IMG/VR virus record: IMGVR_UViG_3300009285_000970
Coordinates: 1 to 31,512 of that record
Direction: 5' to 3' (one strand)
Source of the DNA: a virus
Length of the DNA stretch: 31,512 bases
Part shown: in pieces, positions 15,516 to 24,902 of the stretch
Layout of the letters: the number at the start of each line of letters is the position of its first letter
Position numbering within the stretch: the first letter of the stretch is position 1
Notes under the pieces: generated by a model
Seen by the model: the letters and a program-made list of their open reading frames with translations, nothing else
Database searches by the model: none
What the model was told of the DNA's origin: nothing
Made by a program: the position numbers and the translations under genes

Positions 15516-16322
15516 ATGACTGTAGATACTAAATTACTCAAAGTTGTAGAAGATAAAATCATCTTCGCAGAACGGTTGGCTTCAATAATGCAAGATTCCT
15601 TTACGAAAAAGGAGTTTGTAGCGGCATTTGAGCAGGTAATCAAGATTTTCCTCGCTCTCAAAGAGAATAACACGAAAGAGATGTCTTCTTTCAGAGAAGA
15701 ATACGAGACCGCAAAAAAAACAATGGGTAAAGAACATCATCAAATGATAACGATGCTTGAAACGAAACTCAATGCCTCTCTAGCCGAAAAACTCTCACTT
15801 ATTGATGCACGACTTCGTGAATTAAAGGATGGGGAAGATGGTGAGGATGGAAAGGACGCAGACGAAGATAAAATCTTGCAGGATGTACTCGCTCGCATCT
15901 CAATCCCTAAAATTGAAGAGATTGAACAGGATTTGCCGAAGTTGGGAGACCGTATCCGGGATGGACTCGAACTACTGCCCGAAGGAGAGAAGCTCCGTAT
16001 TGAGGCAATCGAGGGATTACAAAAAATACTCGACGAGCTTCGCCAGATTCGCGCTCAAAGGTTCGGGAGTGGAGGCACAAGTTCAATGGGAGTAGCCGCC
16101 GCCATGAGCAACATCGTGAAAAAAGAAACTCCCACGGGGGATATAGATGGCGTGAATCTTTCTTACACGGTTACGAAACCAATAAACGCAGTTCTTTCTT
16201 TTGCTATCAACGGAATGGTCATAATGGATTCGGAGTATACGATTGCAGGAAGAACGATTACGTTCACTACGGCAATACCATCTGCTTATTCTGGGCAGAC
16301 TTTTAGAATTGTTTATGTTTAG
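15516..16322 (+). CDS. Coiled-coil fibre-base protein with C-terminal beta domain
   Basis: A 268-residue protein. The N-terminal 185 residues are helical coiled coil (TKKEFVAAFEQVIKIFLALK; LEKTKLNASL-like heptads), interrupted around residue 107 by a short acidic DGEDGEDGKDAD run that looks like a degenerate collagen-type linker. The last 65 residues (ETPTGDIDGVNLSYTVTKP; AINGMVIMDSEYTIAGRTITF) form a beta domain common on phage tail fibres and receptor-binding proteins. It overlaps the giant fibre start by 8 nt and is probably its partner or adaptor. A TGgTTTAAT at 15477-15485 may serve as a weak promoter after the HNH insertion. Confidence 0.65.
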   Translation: MTVDTKLLKVVEDKIIFAERLASIMQDSFTKKEFVAAFEQVIKIFLALKENNTKEMSSFREEYETAKKTMGKEHHQMITMLETKLNASLAEKLSLIDARLRELKDGEDGEDGKDADEDKILQDVLARISIPKIEEIEQDLPKLGDRIRDGLELLPEGEKLRIEAIEGLQKILDELRQIRAQRFGSGGTSSMGVAAAMSNIVKKETPTGDIDGVNLSYTVTKPINAVLSFAINGMVIMDSEYTIAGRTITFTTAIPSAYSGQTFRIVYV

Positions 16323-19300
16323 TCATTTATTCGTAGGTCTTTTTGCTGCCGCAGCAATGCTATGGGGCGGTCTTTTTTACATTGAGGAAAAACAACCACA
16401 ATTCGGACTTTCGACTTTCATAACAGCACAAGGCGGTACTGGCACTTCCTCTCCAAGCGGCATTCTGTACGGTAGTGGCTCAAGCAATCCTCTCAAAACT
16501 GTTTCATATTCTGGGGCTTCGTTCGATACCTCGACGGGTATTTTAACAGTGACTGAAGGCGGCTCCGGCTTCTCCACCACCTCCGCCGACTATTGGGACA
16601 TAACCAAAGCACGCTGGGCGACCACCTCGTCTGATTACTGGATAGGGACGTACAACAAAGGCTTTTTCTTTTCTACGACTTCGACTGACTATTGGGAGAC
16701 GCAACAGGCGGCAAGGAGTTCGGGATTTTCTACCACGTCTGCCGATTACTGGGTCACTGCTTCCACAACGATTCCTAAAACGACACTCGCTCAAACGTGG
16801 AACGCCTTACAGACATTCGCATCAGGATTTCTCTCACAAGCATCTTCCACCGTAGTCGGCTCGCTTACAGTCACTGGAGGAGTTGTCGGAAATGCTTCGA
16901 CTGCGACGGCACTTGCCGCGAATGGTGCGAACGCATCGGCGGGCAATGCTATTTTGGGTGTGGACGCTTCGGGTGCAGCAGAGGGCGCGTTCGATGTATG
17001 GACAGAGGCGGAGAATACTTCGGCTGGCTATACATCAAATACCGGCACTGTCACCTCTATCGCCACGACATATCCAATTCAGGGCGGAACTATCACGACT
17101 ACCGGCACGCTCTCATTTCCTGCGACCTCAACCCTCTACGGAACAGGGACATCAGGACAGGTACTCATGTGGTCTGGAAGTACACCAGTGTGGGCTGCAA
17201 CTTCAACTGGCACGACATACACTGGGACATATCCAATCGTTGTAACTGGCAGCGTCATTTCAACTCCCCTTGCTTCAACAACCGTCGCTCAAACCTACGG
17301 TACACCCCAGATAGGCGCACTTACATTTGCTACGTCCTCCGATACGAACATCTTGCTTAACATCTCGAATACCAATGGCGCTTTCTCCTTCACGCCAGCA
17401 TGGGCAGGAACGCTTGCTGATGCACGCATCACGTCCGCTTCAACATGGAATGCGAAAGAACCTGCAATCTCCGCAGGGACAATAAATGATTACTGGCGCG
17501 GTGACAAAACGTTCCAAGCTACTTCCACGTTGCGCCTCACAAAAAGCCAGATTACCGACTTCGGAACCTACGAAAACCCCCTTACTTTCAACTATCCTCT
17601 TACACGTTCAGTGGACACCATATCTTTTCCTGCAACTTCCACTTTGTACGGCACGGGAACGAACGGACAGGTCTTGATGTGGTCGGGGACTACGCCAATA
17701 TGGGCGGCGACTTCTTCGGTAGCAGGAAGCGGTGCTTGGCCCTTCACTCCGACCACGAATTTCGGGGTCGCTGTGCAATCTACCTCGACTCCCATATGGA
17801 GTACGGCCGGACTTCAAGCATCGTCTACGAGCCATTTTCTCAATGCAACGATTTGGGGCAATCTCAATGTAATTGCTGGCCAGTCCTACCAGTATAACGG
17901 AGCCAATATCATTAACGCTTCAACGACCTTATTTAATTACAATTTTGGCAAACAAGCTGGTAACCTCACCAACACTGGTACTAACAATACGATGGTCGGC
18001 TACGATGCGGGTAATGACATGGCTGTTGCGTCTGCAAATACTGCTGTTGGTTCTGCTGCTTTCAATAATTTCATTGGCGATGGCAGTGATGACCTTAACA
18101 ATGTCGCTATAGGCGATACAGCGTTGGGCGGATTGCTCTATGGTTCTGAAAACACGGCTGTTGGTGCCACGTCTTTAGCTACGGCAACGACAACCAGTGC
18201 TAACACGGCTATCGGTATTGGCGCTCTTGAATTTAGTGGCTATGTGGCGACTGGTAATACATTCGTCGGCACTCACGCAGGAGCATTTGCAGACCCGGAT
18301 AATTCTACTGCTGTTGGCTATTACGCTCTCTCTGGCCCCTCAGCAATAAGTTTTGGTGACCAGGGTTTCAGTATCACGGACTCAATCGCTCTCGGCTACC
18401 GTGCCGGTGAAGATATGGCTACATCGTCAAACAATATCCTCATCGGTGAACAAACGATGATGCCCAACGCTACTGACAGCAATATGCTCAACATCTCCAA
18501 CTTGATTTGGGCCACAGGACTTACCGACCGTTCTACTCCAACTGCGACTGTTTCGGCAGGCAACGTCGGTATTGGCACGAGTACGCCCGGTACGCTCTTA
18601 TCTTTGCAAGGTGTCGGCAATTTCCATACAGCGACCTCGACGTTTACAAGTACGGGCGGAATCAATCTAACAGGTGGATGTTTTGCGATAGGTGGAACAT
18701 GTGTAGGGGGAGCGGCAGACGGCACGGCCTCCTCGACTCTTCTCGGCGACAGGAATACCTGGACTGGCCTCAACGTTTTTTCTAACGCCACCTCCACACT
18801 CTTCACCTCAACGACCGCATGGATTACTAACCTCTTCATAGGGGCTGATACCATCGCGGAATATATCTCTGACACTATTGGCGCGGGAGTCTCTGGCAAC
18901 ACGGAAACCGACATCACTGTAACGTATGATGACGCAGATAATACGTTCGATTTCGTCGTTGACACATTGCCGAATCTCACGGGGACACTCGATTACGACA
19001 GCGGTGGTACGGGCACTTCAACAGCGGCAACATTGGGCAATGTCCTCTACTGGAATGGCTCTAATTGGGAAGGGCTTGCAACATCGTCACTCGGTATCAC
19101 TGCCGCAGGTGATGGCACCGCGTCCTCGACACTGCTCTCGGATAGAAATACGTGGACTGGTCTCAATGTATTCAGCAACGCCACCTCAACTTTGTTCACC
19201 GCAACAAGCGCATGGATAACAAAGCTTGCCAACCTTGCCTCGGCAGGATTCGTAAAGACTTCGAGTGACGGGACGCTCTCGGTGGATACAACGACCTACG

Positions 19301-22300
19301 AAAGCGGCCTCACGGCTGGCGACGGACTGACCCGTACATCAAATGATTTCGACTGCGACACCGCTTCGGGTTCGGTGTTCGGCTGTCTCCTTTCCCTGGA
19401 TTGGACTGACCTCAAAACCAAAATCTCCTCTTCCACGATAGACACCGAAAGCGAGCTTGAAACCTTTTTGACCGACGTAACGAACGTCTTCACGAACAAC
19501 GACGGTGCGCTCGCGGATGATGACCTGACGAACGACTCCATAGAGAATTTGAGCGATGTGGCCGCGATGACCGAGAATTATGGCGACCTTTTGGGATGGA
19601 ACGGTACGGCGTGGGCTGATTTTGCGACCTCTTCACTCGACCTTAACGTATCCGGTCTCGGCTCGTACGACTTCGGAGATTGGACGTGCAATGGGACTGC
19701 TTGCACACTTGATGCTACATATCTCACAGGTAACCAGACGATAACGCTTTCAGGGGATGTCTCTGGCTCCGGTGCGACTGCTATCACAACTACTCTCGGA
19801 CTTGAAAAAGTATTCGGCAAGCACCTTTCTACGACGACGAACAGCTTTGCGAATGGCGAGATACTCACTTTCGTTTCCGCTACCGATGACTTCGAGGGAA
19901 AGACGTGCGCGGAGATAACGGGAAGTGCCGACCTATGCGATGGAAGTGACGCGACGGGAAGCGGCGCACCGTGGCCATTTGATTCAACAACGTGGAGCGC
20001 CGCAGTTGCCGCAGGAACCTCCACCAACTACAGGAACACAGGAATAGTCGCGGCCTCGTCTACGTTCGCGGGGAACGCAACCTCTACCAATCATACGGTG
20101 GCAGGAAACTTCATTGCCACAGCAATCACCTCTGCACTCGGCTTATTCGGCTCTGACGGACTTCTTGCCGAATACGCAGGGGCATCTTGTACCAACCAAT
20201 TCGTGCGCTCTCTAAACGGCGCGGGAGCCGCTACTTGCGCCACCGTCGCAACTACTGACGTTGCTTCGGGTATAACACTCGACACGGAGTGGGATACGGA
20301 GAGCGAAGTGCAGACTGCATGGGGAAGCGTGAACATTCTTTTGGAAACGGAAATAGACGCCTCTTCCGAACTCGCCGCTCTGATGGACGACGAAACGGGT
20401 GGCACCGGCGTTCTTGTCTTCAACGCATCTCCGACGTTCACCGGACTTTCGGTAATCCCTTTCGCCTCCTCAACTGCCACAGCCGTTTCAGGTACGGGAT
20501 TCTTTGGCACAGCCTCAACGACGAACCTCACCGTGTCGAGCGCACCAAATGGCGTGCTCGTTACGAACAATACGGGAGTTGCAACGGCATCATCGACGCT
20601 CGGTCTTGATAAAATCCCGACGTGTGCGTCGATAACCGGCTCCGCTGCGCTCTGCGATGGCGACGATGCAACGGGTGCAGGTAGTGCATGGCCTTTCACT
20701 CCCGCAACCTACTATGGTCAAGGCGTACAATCGACTACCACCGCTTTGCAACTTAACGGGACACCGTTCTCTCTTTTCGCGTCCTCCACTGCGCTTTTCG
20801 AGCAGGCATCTACCACAAGACTCACAATCAGCGACGGAATTTATCTCGCAGGGAGCCGGATCACTGACTTCATAGCTGACGCCACGATAGATTTAGTTTC
20901 AGGCGCACTACGTGTTGTTGACCTTGTTTGTACGAACTGCATTGACGACACCGAAATCACTACCCACGCCGGAACAGCCCTTTCAGCCGACCTTGAAGAA
21001 GAAGTCACCGAGGGATCTCTGGCAGATAGCACCATCGTCAGTGCAGACATTAAAGATGGGGAAATAGTTAATGCCGACCTAAGTGCGACGGCCGCTATCG
21101 CGTACTCTAAGCTCAATCTTGTAGGTTCTCTACTCGGTCGCGACCTGTCGACCACTACCGCGTTCGCCAATGGTGAACTTCTTTCCTATGTTTCCGCAAC
21201 GGATAATTTCTCATCCCTCACTTGTGCCGAGATAACCGGTTCGGCCGACCTCTGTGATGGGGGAGACGCAACAGGAGCAGGCGGCGGCTCATGGCCGTTC
21301 ACCACTACCGATACCAACTTCGGTGTGACACCCCAACAATCCACCACTACGCCCGAGTGGTTCAAGGGAAATGGCACGTGGGGAATGTTCGCGTCTTCGA
21401 CGAGCGTGTTTGATAACGCCACAACATCTCTTTTCACAACAGGGACGGCATGGGTAAATACACTCCTACGTCCCGATGCAGACGACGGAGCCGCGCTTGG
21501 AGCCACAAACATCGGATGGTCTGACCTCTTTCTTGCAGATAGCGGTGTGATAAGTTGGGGCGGCCAAGCGGATATTATAGGAAATGTGTCTCTCACTCTA
21601 CGCTCTGACGGTGAACTTATTTTTAATGGTAGCGATGGTGGGAGTGGAAACTTCGGGGCAGCGGGAGTTAAGCTATTCGGTGCTGATGGTGTCCTCACCA
21701 TGCTCGGCCTCGGCGACGGCGCAGACGAATCCTACACCACCGACCTCGATAATGGTGGCGCGAACGTCATAACATTCGGGACAGGAAGCGGAGCAACAAC
21801 GCTTGATTGGGATGCTTTTACTCTCGCCAAGTTTGCCCAAGCATCCACCACCATCTTCTCGTCATATGGCCCCGCGTACTTTGGGGCATCTGCCACAAGT
21901 TCCTTTTCAACCGCAGGAGCATTGACACTCACGACACCGCTTCTCGTCGCTTCAGGAGGCACAGGAGCCGCAACGCTCACAGGGCTCCTACAAGGCAATG
22001 GAACGTCCGCAATCACAGGTATCACCAATTCTTCGACTGTAGGGCAGATTCTGAGGGTTACGGGTGCTTCTACCTACGCATGGGGAGCACTCAACCTCGA
22101 CGATACAGACGCTTTCACCGGCACATTGCCCGTCGCCAACACGCAACTCACTGCTGGGCGGTCGCTCACGCTTTCGACGGATGATGTGCTTGCCGACGTA
22201 GAACTTTACACCGACACAAAATGCATCTGGTTTGAAGACCCGACCGCAGATGACGACTTCAAGAGTGTCTGGGCAAACAAAACTGCAAATGCTTTCGACC

Positions 22301-22539
22301 TTTCCGAAATATGGGCGGAGAGCGACCAGACGGTTACCTTCATGCTTCAGGTGGATGATGGTACTCCCGCAGATGTTGACAGCGTAGACCTTGCTCCCGC
22401 AGCTGGAGAAGCCGAGGATACGTCACTGAACGGTGACACACAGGTAGCCGCAGGGGAAGAACTCGACCTTGCCATCACGAGTGTAGCCAGTACACCGACC
22501 TACGTTTCAATTTGCTGGACGGGAGCGTGGGCAGACTAA
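16315..22539 (+). CDS. Giant modular tail fibre / adhesin with N-terminal anchor and YadA-like head repeats
   Basis: A 2074-residue protein, about a fifth of the window. The start is ATG 16315, overlapping the previous stop; it opens with a hydrophobic anchor (HLFVGLFAAAAMLWGGLFYI). Modules in order: TSADYW repeats (about residues 80-150); a pair of SFPATSTLYGTGTxGQVLMWSG blocks (near 266 and 436); YadA-like head repeats (about 555-710: VGYDAGND, TAVGSAAF, VAIGDTAL, TAVGATSL, TAIGIGAL, TAVGYYAL, IALGYRAG); GNVGIGTSTP; two ASSTLLxDRNTWTGLNVFSN repeats (near 802 and 933); three CAxITGSAxLCDGxDATG repeats (at 1198, 1437, 1637), each followed by WPF; and a C-terminal beta domain (about 1963-2074) with LQVDDGTPADVDSVDL. 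It is expected to be a trimeric receptor-binding fibre. TST-rich blocks of this type are associated with Patescibacteria (from memory, not searched). Confidence 0.82.
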   Translation: MFSHLFVGLFAAAAMLWGGLFYIEEKQPQFGLSTFITAQGGTGTSSPSGILYGSGSSNPLKTVSYSGASFDTSTGILTVTEGGSGFSTTSADYWDITKARWATTSSDYWIGTYNKGFFFSTTSTDYWETQQAARSSGFSTTSADYWVTASTTIPKTTLAQTWNALQTFASGFLSQASSTVVGSLTVTGGVVGNASTATALAANGANASAGNAILGVDASGAAEGAFDVWTEAENTSAGYTSNTGTVTSIATTYPIQGGTITTTGTLSFPATSTLYGTGTSGQVLMWSGSTPVWAATSTGTTYTGTYPIVVTGSVISTPLASTTVAQTYGTPQIGALTFATSSDTNILLNISNTNGAFSFTPAWAGTLADARITSASTWNAKEPAISAGTINDYWRGDKTFQATSTLRLTKSQITDFGTYENPLTFNYPLTRSVDTISFPATSTLYGTGTNGQVLMWSGTTPIWAATSSVAGSGAWPFTPTTNFGVAVQSTSTPIWSTAGLQASSTSHFLNATIWGNLNVIAGQSYQYNGANIINASTTLFNYNFGKQAGNLTNTGTNNTMVGYDAGNDMAVASANTAVGSAAFNNFIGDGSDDLNNVAIGDTALGGLLYGSENTAVGATSLATATTTSANTAIGIGALEFSGYVATGNTFVGTHAGAFADPDNSTAVGYYALSGPSAISFGDQGFSITDSIALGYRAGEDMATSSNNILIGEQTMMPNATDSNMLNISNLIWATGLTDRSTPTATVSAGNVGIGTSTPGTLLSLQGVGNFHTATSTFTSTGGINLTGGCFAIGGTCVGGAADGTASSTLLGDRNTWTGLNVFSNATSTLFTSTTAWITNLFIGADTIAEYISDTIGAGVSGNTETDITVTYDDADNTFDFVVDTLPNLTGTLDYDSGGTGTSTAATLGNVLYWNGSNWEGLATSSLGITAAGDGTASSTLLSDRNTWTGLNVFSNATSTLFTATSAWITKLANLASAGFVKTSSDGTLSVDTTTYESGLTAGDGLTRTSNDFDCDTASGSVFGCLLSLDWTDLKTKISSSTIDTESELETFLTDVTNVFTNNDGALADDDLTNDSIENLSDVAAMTENYGDLLGWNGTAWADFATSSLDLNVSGLGSYDFGDWTCNGTACTLDATYLTGNQTITLSGDVSGSGATAITTTLGLEKVFGKHLSTTTNSFANGEILTFVSATDDFEGKTCAEITGSADLCDGSDATGSGAPWPFDSTTWSAAVAAGTSTNYRNTGIVAASSTFAGNATSTNHTVAGNFIATAITSALGLFGSDGLLAEYAGASCTNQFVRSLNGAGAATCATVATTDVASGITLDTEWDTESEVQTAWGSVNILLETEIDASSELAALMDDETGGTGVLVFNASPTFTGLSVIPFASSTATAVSGTGFFGTASTTNLTVSSAPNGVLVTNNTGVATASSTLGLDKIPTCASITGSAALCDGDDATGAGSAWPFTPATYYGQGVQSTTTALQLNGTPFSLFASSTALFEQASTTRLTISDGIYLAGSRITDFIADATIDLVSGALRVVDLVCTNCIDDTEITTHAGTALSADLEEEVTEGSLADSTIVSADIKDGEIVNADLSATAAIAYSKLNLVGSLLGRDLSTTTAFANGELLSYVSATDNFSSLTCAEITGSADLCDGGDATGAGGGSWPFTTTDTNFGVTPQQSTTTPEWFKGNGTWGMFASSTSVFDNATTSLFTTGTAWVNTLLRPDADDGAALGATNIGWSDLFLADSGVISWGGQADIIGNVSLTLRSDGELIFNGSDGGSGNFGAAGVKLFGADGVLTMLGLGDGADESYTTDLDNGGANVITFGTGSGATTLDWDAFTLAKFAQASTTIFSSYGPAYFGASATSSFSTAGALTLTTPLLVASGGTGAATLTGLLQGNGTSAITGITNSSTVGQILRVTGASTYAWGALNLDDTDAFTGTLPVANTQLTAGRSLTLSTDDVLADVELYTDTKCIWFEDPTADDDFKSVWANKTANAFDLSEIWAESDQTVTFMLQVDDGTPADVDSVDLAPAAGEAEDTSLNGDTQVAAGEELDLAITSVASTPTYVSICWTGAWAD

Positions 22540-22540
22540 T

Positions 22541-24394
22541 ATGAAATTCAAGAAAACTATCGTCGGAGCGATACTTGTTCTCGGAGCCGCTTCTGTACCT
22601 GTGGTCGAAGTGCCGGAGAATTACTACGTCCGCGAAGGCCCGGCCGCAGAGACGCAATTCTCGGAAGTGGAGAGGTCGCACGACATCAAAGGGCTCACGG
22701 AGGCGCATATCATCGGAGAGGCGTGCTACAACGAATTTCGCATGAAGGGAGAAAAGACGATACGCAAGAGAATAGATTGCGAGGAGCATTTCAAGCGTCG
22801 GGACATTCCCGGATACCCGATGCCCGCGATGGAGGGGAGGATATGGGGAGGCTACAGCACCTACCTTTTCGACACCCCGTCGGGAGATTTGGACGAAGGC
22901 TTCTACGCGAAAAGCGAACGGAATATAAAAATACCGGCTGCACAGGCAACTCTCGAAGCGCTGACACCAACAGCGGACGCTGCTGTAGCTTTCAGCGCAC
23001 AGACCAGTCTTTCAGCCGCCGCCGTAAACACCGTTTCATATAGTCACACAGCACCGGCAAGCGGCACTCTGGTCGTTGCTTCTCTTCTTCAGGATGGAAG
23101 TGGTGCTCAAGATCGGAAAACCAATTACTGTACATATAATTCGGTGGATATGTTTTACACATTGCACAACAATTATGATGTTGGAGGTTTTACTATCACC
23201 GTTTTTTCTCTTCACAGTCCTACTTCTGGTGCGAATACGGTCTTTTGCCAATTTAACGATACAGCCCAATCCGCAAACGTGCCGGGTGACGGAACTTCTA
23301 TCGCAACCTCCTTTTCGGGAGCTGACTTAATGCTCCCTGTTGAAGCCACGGCAACTAATAGTGGTTTTTCGGCGATTGCAAGCGTAAGTATTACAACAAA
23401 ACTGGCTAATTCTCTCATAGCCGACTTCATGCTTACCGATGAAGTAAACACGAGCGATATAATTCCGGCTGGAGACCTCCACACAGAGGGTGTTGAAATC
23501 TCTTTAGTAGGTGAGAATGCCTTATTTGGCTATGCGGGGCCAGTTGTATCCGCTGGAGCAACGACAACAAGCTGGACTTGGACAGGAGACGAACAATGGG
23601 CTCACTCTGCACTTTCAATTAAAACCCCTTGCCCCGATTTTACTTTCTGTACAGACATTATTACGACGACAGGAACTACGACTTGGAACGCCCCTGCCTT
23701 AACTAATGTAACGAGTGTCAGCGCTGCCTGTTGGGGCGCAGGTGGTGGTGGTGCAGGTGATGCCGCAACGGGAAATGGTGGAAGTGGTGGCGGTGCGTAT
23801 GCCTCTACTACAAATATCACCGTTACTGGGAACAGCCTAACTGTCTACGTCGCGCCAGCCGCAGCCGAAGAAACCAATGGCGAAGCTTCTTATATCTACA
23901 ACGGAGCCACCTATAGTCCGATAGCTTGTGGGGGCACCGCTACGGCGACAATTACGGGAGGTGCAGGCGGAACTACAGCATGTTCAGTAGGAAGTGCTGC
24001 TGAATCTGCTGGTGGCGCAGGTGGTAATGGAACTGATAGTGGAGATACTGGGGGTGGCGGTGGCGGAGCCGGTGGGCCTGACGGTACAGGTTCAGTTGGT
24101 GCCGCCGGAGATGGTTCTTCTGGTGGAACAGGAGGTGCAGGTGACGCTGGTTCCGGTGGGCCAGGTGGTTCTGGAGGTACTATTGCAGGCGGTAATCAAG
24201 GTGCAACTCATTTAGACGGGAGCGGTGGTGGGGGAGGTGGTGACGACACATTTATAGGAGGTTACGGGGGATATGGAGGCGGAGGCGGGGGTGGAGAGGG
24301 TAGTGGAGGTCTTGGTGGACAAGGCATGTGCTTGATTTCTTACACTCCGGTTGCTGATGCGGGAGGAGGCCGCCGCATCCTATGGCCGCAATAA
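22541..24394 (+). CDS. Glycine-rich secreted adhesin / receptor-binding protein
   Basis: A 617-residue protein with a signal-like N-terminus (KFKKTIVGAILVLGAASVPVV), a charged Cys-containing segment (EACYNEFRMKGEKTIRKRID), a beta domain (about 145-365), then from about residue 374 a glycine-rich module starting TTTWNAPALTNVTSVSAACWGAG and GGSGGGAYASTTNITV, the pattern of glycine-rich tail-fibre tip domains. Residues about 490-596 are nearly all Gly, Ser, Asp and Pro in GG-spaced runs, as in fibre adhesins built from polyglycine-II helices (the phage S16 gp38 type). The very short C-terminus after it (RRILWPQ) is basic. It follows the giant fibre by 1 nt (TAATATG) and is probably its tip or a second receptor binder. 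Confidence 0.7.
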   Translation: MKFKKTIVGAILVLGAASVPVVEVPENYYVREGPAAETQFSEVERSHDIKGLTEAHIIGEACYNEFRMKGEKTIRKRIDCEEHFKRRDIPGYPMPAMEGRIWGGYSTYLFDTPSGDLDEGFYAKSERNIKIPAAQATLEALTPTADAAVAFSAQTSLSAAAVNTVSYSHTAPASGTLVVASLLQDGSGAQDRKTNYCTYNSVDMFYTLHNNYDVGGFTITVFSLHSPTSGANTVFCQFNDTAQSANVPGDGTSIATSFSGADLMLPVEATATNSGFSAIASVSITTKLANSLIADFMLTDEVNTSDIIPAGDLHTEGVEISLVGENALFGYAGPVVSAGATTTSWTWTGDEQWAHSALSIKTPCPDFTFCTDIITTTGTTTWNAPALTNVTSVSAACWGAGGGGAGDAATGNGGSGGGAYASTTNITVTGNSLTVYVAPAAAEETNGEASYIYNGATYSPIACGGTATATITGGAGGTTACSVGSAAESAGGAGGNGTDSGDTGGGGGGAGGPDGTGSVGAAGDGSSGGTGGAGDAGSGGPGGSGGTIAGGNQGATHLDGSGGGGGGDDTFIGGYGGYGGGGGGGEGSGGLGGQGMCLISYTPVADAGGGRRILWPQ

Positions 24395-24396
24395 AT

Positions 24397-24459
24397 ATGA
24401 AAACCCTCTCCATCACAAACGGCTCCGTCTCGATAACGGGCGGGTCGTTGCAGATATGA
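24397..24459 (+). CDS. 20-residue LSITN peptide (micro-ORF)
   Basis: A 20-codon frame encoding KTLSITNGSVSITGGSLQI after the initiating Met. Evidence that it is real: it starts with TAAATATG 2 nt after the adhesin stop, the exact start context of this operon, and its TGA overlaps the next ATG as ATGA. The peptide shares LSITN with the 63-residue protein at 8922. It could be a functional small beta peptide, or a short coupling frame that carries ribosomes to the next gene. Confidence 0.45.
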   Translation: MKTLSITNGSVSITGGSLQI

Positions 24460-24893
24460 CAGAAACTCCAACAGAAAAGAAAGCGCAGGAACTTCTCGAA
24501 ACTGCTAAAGTGGTAGCAGAACAACTCTTACTCCACAGTGACGGTAAAGGACTGGAGAAGATGAGGAAGGAGATAAGCGAAACTATCGGGATTACGGTCA
24601 ATGGAAAGATAGACGTGATAAATGAATTACTCCAAAAACAAAACGAGGTCGTAGAAACTCACCGCGAAGAGAGACTCGTCCAAATAGATGATATACGACG
24701 GGATATTCTCTTTCATAACGAGAAACATGATAAAGACATGGTGAGGATTATGCCCGTCATCTTGGCTTTTGAAAGTGGACAAAGGGACTTAGAAACAGCA
24801 AAAAGGGGTGGTAAACTTGTCTTATGGTTGGCCGCAACGATTACCGCGATTGGGGGAGCGATACTTGTGTTAAAAAGCATATTTAATTGGTAG
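24456..24893 (+). CDS. Coiled-coil protein with C-terminal transmembrane helix (lysis accessory, putative)
   Basis: A 145-residue protein: about 115 residues of charged helix (AQELLETAKVVAEQLLLH; HREERLVQIDDIRRDILFHN) and then one membrane span (GKLVLWLAATITAIGGAILVL, near residues 119-139) with a short tail. The layout (cytoplasmic coiled coil plus C-terminal anchor) recalls XhlA-type haemolysin/holin helpers, though it is longer. It lies directly upstream of the lysin gene. The ATG at 24456 is preferred to an upstream in-frame ATG at 24351 that lies inside the adhesin gene. The lysin promoter overlaps its end. Confidence 0.6.
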   Translation: MTETPTEKKAQELLETAKVVAEQLLLHSDGKGLEKMRKEISETIGITVNGKIDVINELLQKQNEVVETHREERLVQIDDIRRDILFHNEKHDKDMVRIMPVILAFESGQRDLETAKRGGKLVLWLAATITAIGGAILVLKSIFNW

Positions 24894-24902
24894 AATACTA
24901 GT
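24888..24902 (+). promoter_or_regulatory. Extended -10 promoter for the lysin gene
   Basis: TGgTAGAAT (24888-24896) ends 6 nt before the lysin ATG (24903), so the transcript should start at or very near the start codon. No good -35 is visible, as is common when an extended -10 is present. The TAG in the -10 is also the stop codon of the upstream gene. Confidence 0.55.

Noticed and set aside
16243-16314. Longer N-terminus for the giant fibre
   Set aside because: It lies within the beta domain of the upstream gene. ATG 16315 puts the hydrophobic anchor at the very N-terminus and has T at -1.
20091-20699. 202-codon frame opposite the giant fibre
   Set aside because: It is a product of the Thr/Ser/Ala-rich codon pattern of the fibre, as are many other antisense frames between 16377 and 22028. 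None has a domain or start signal.
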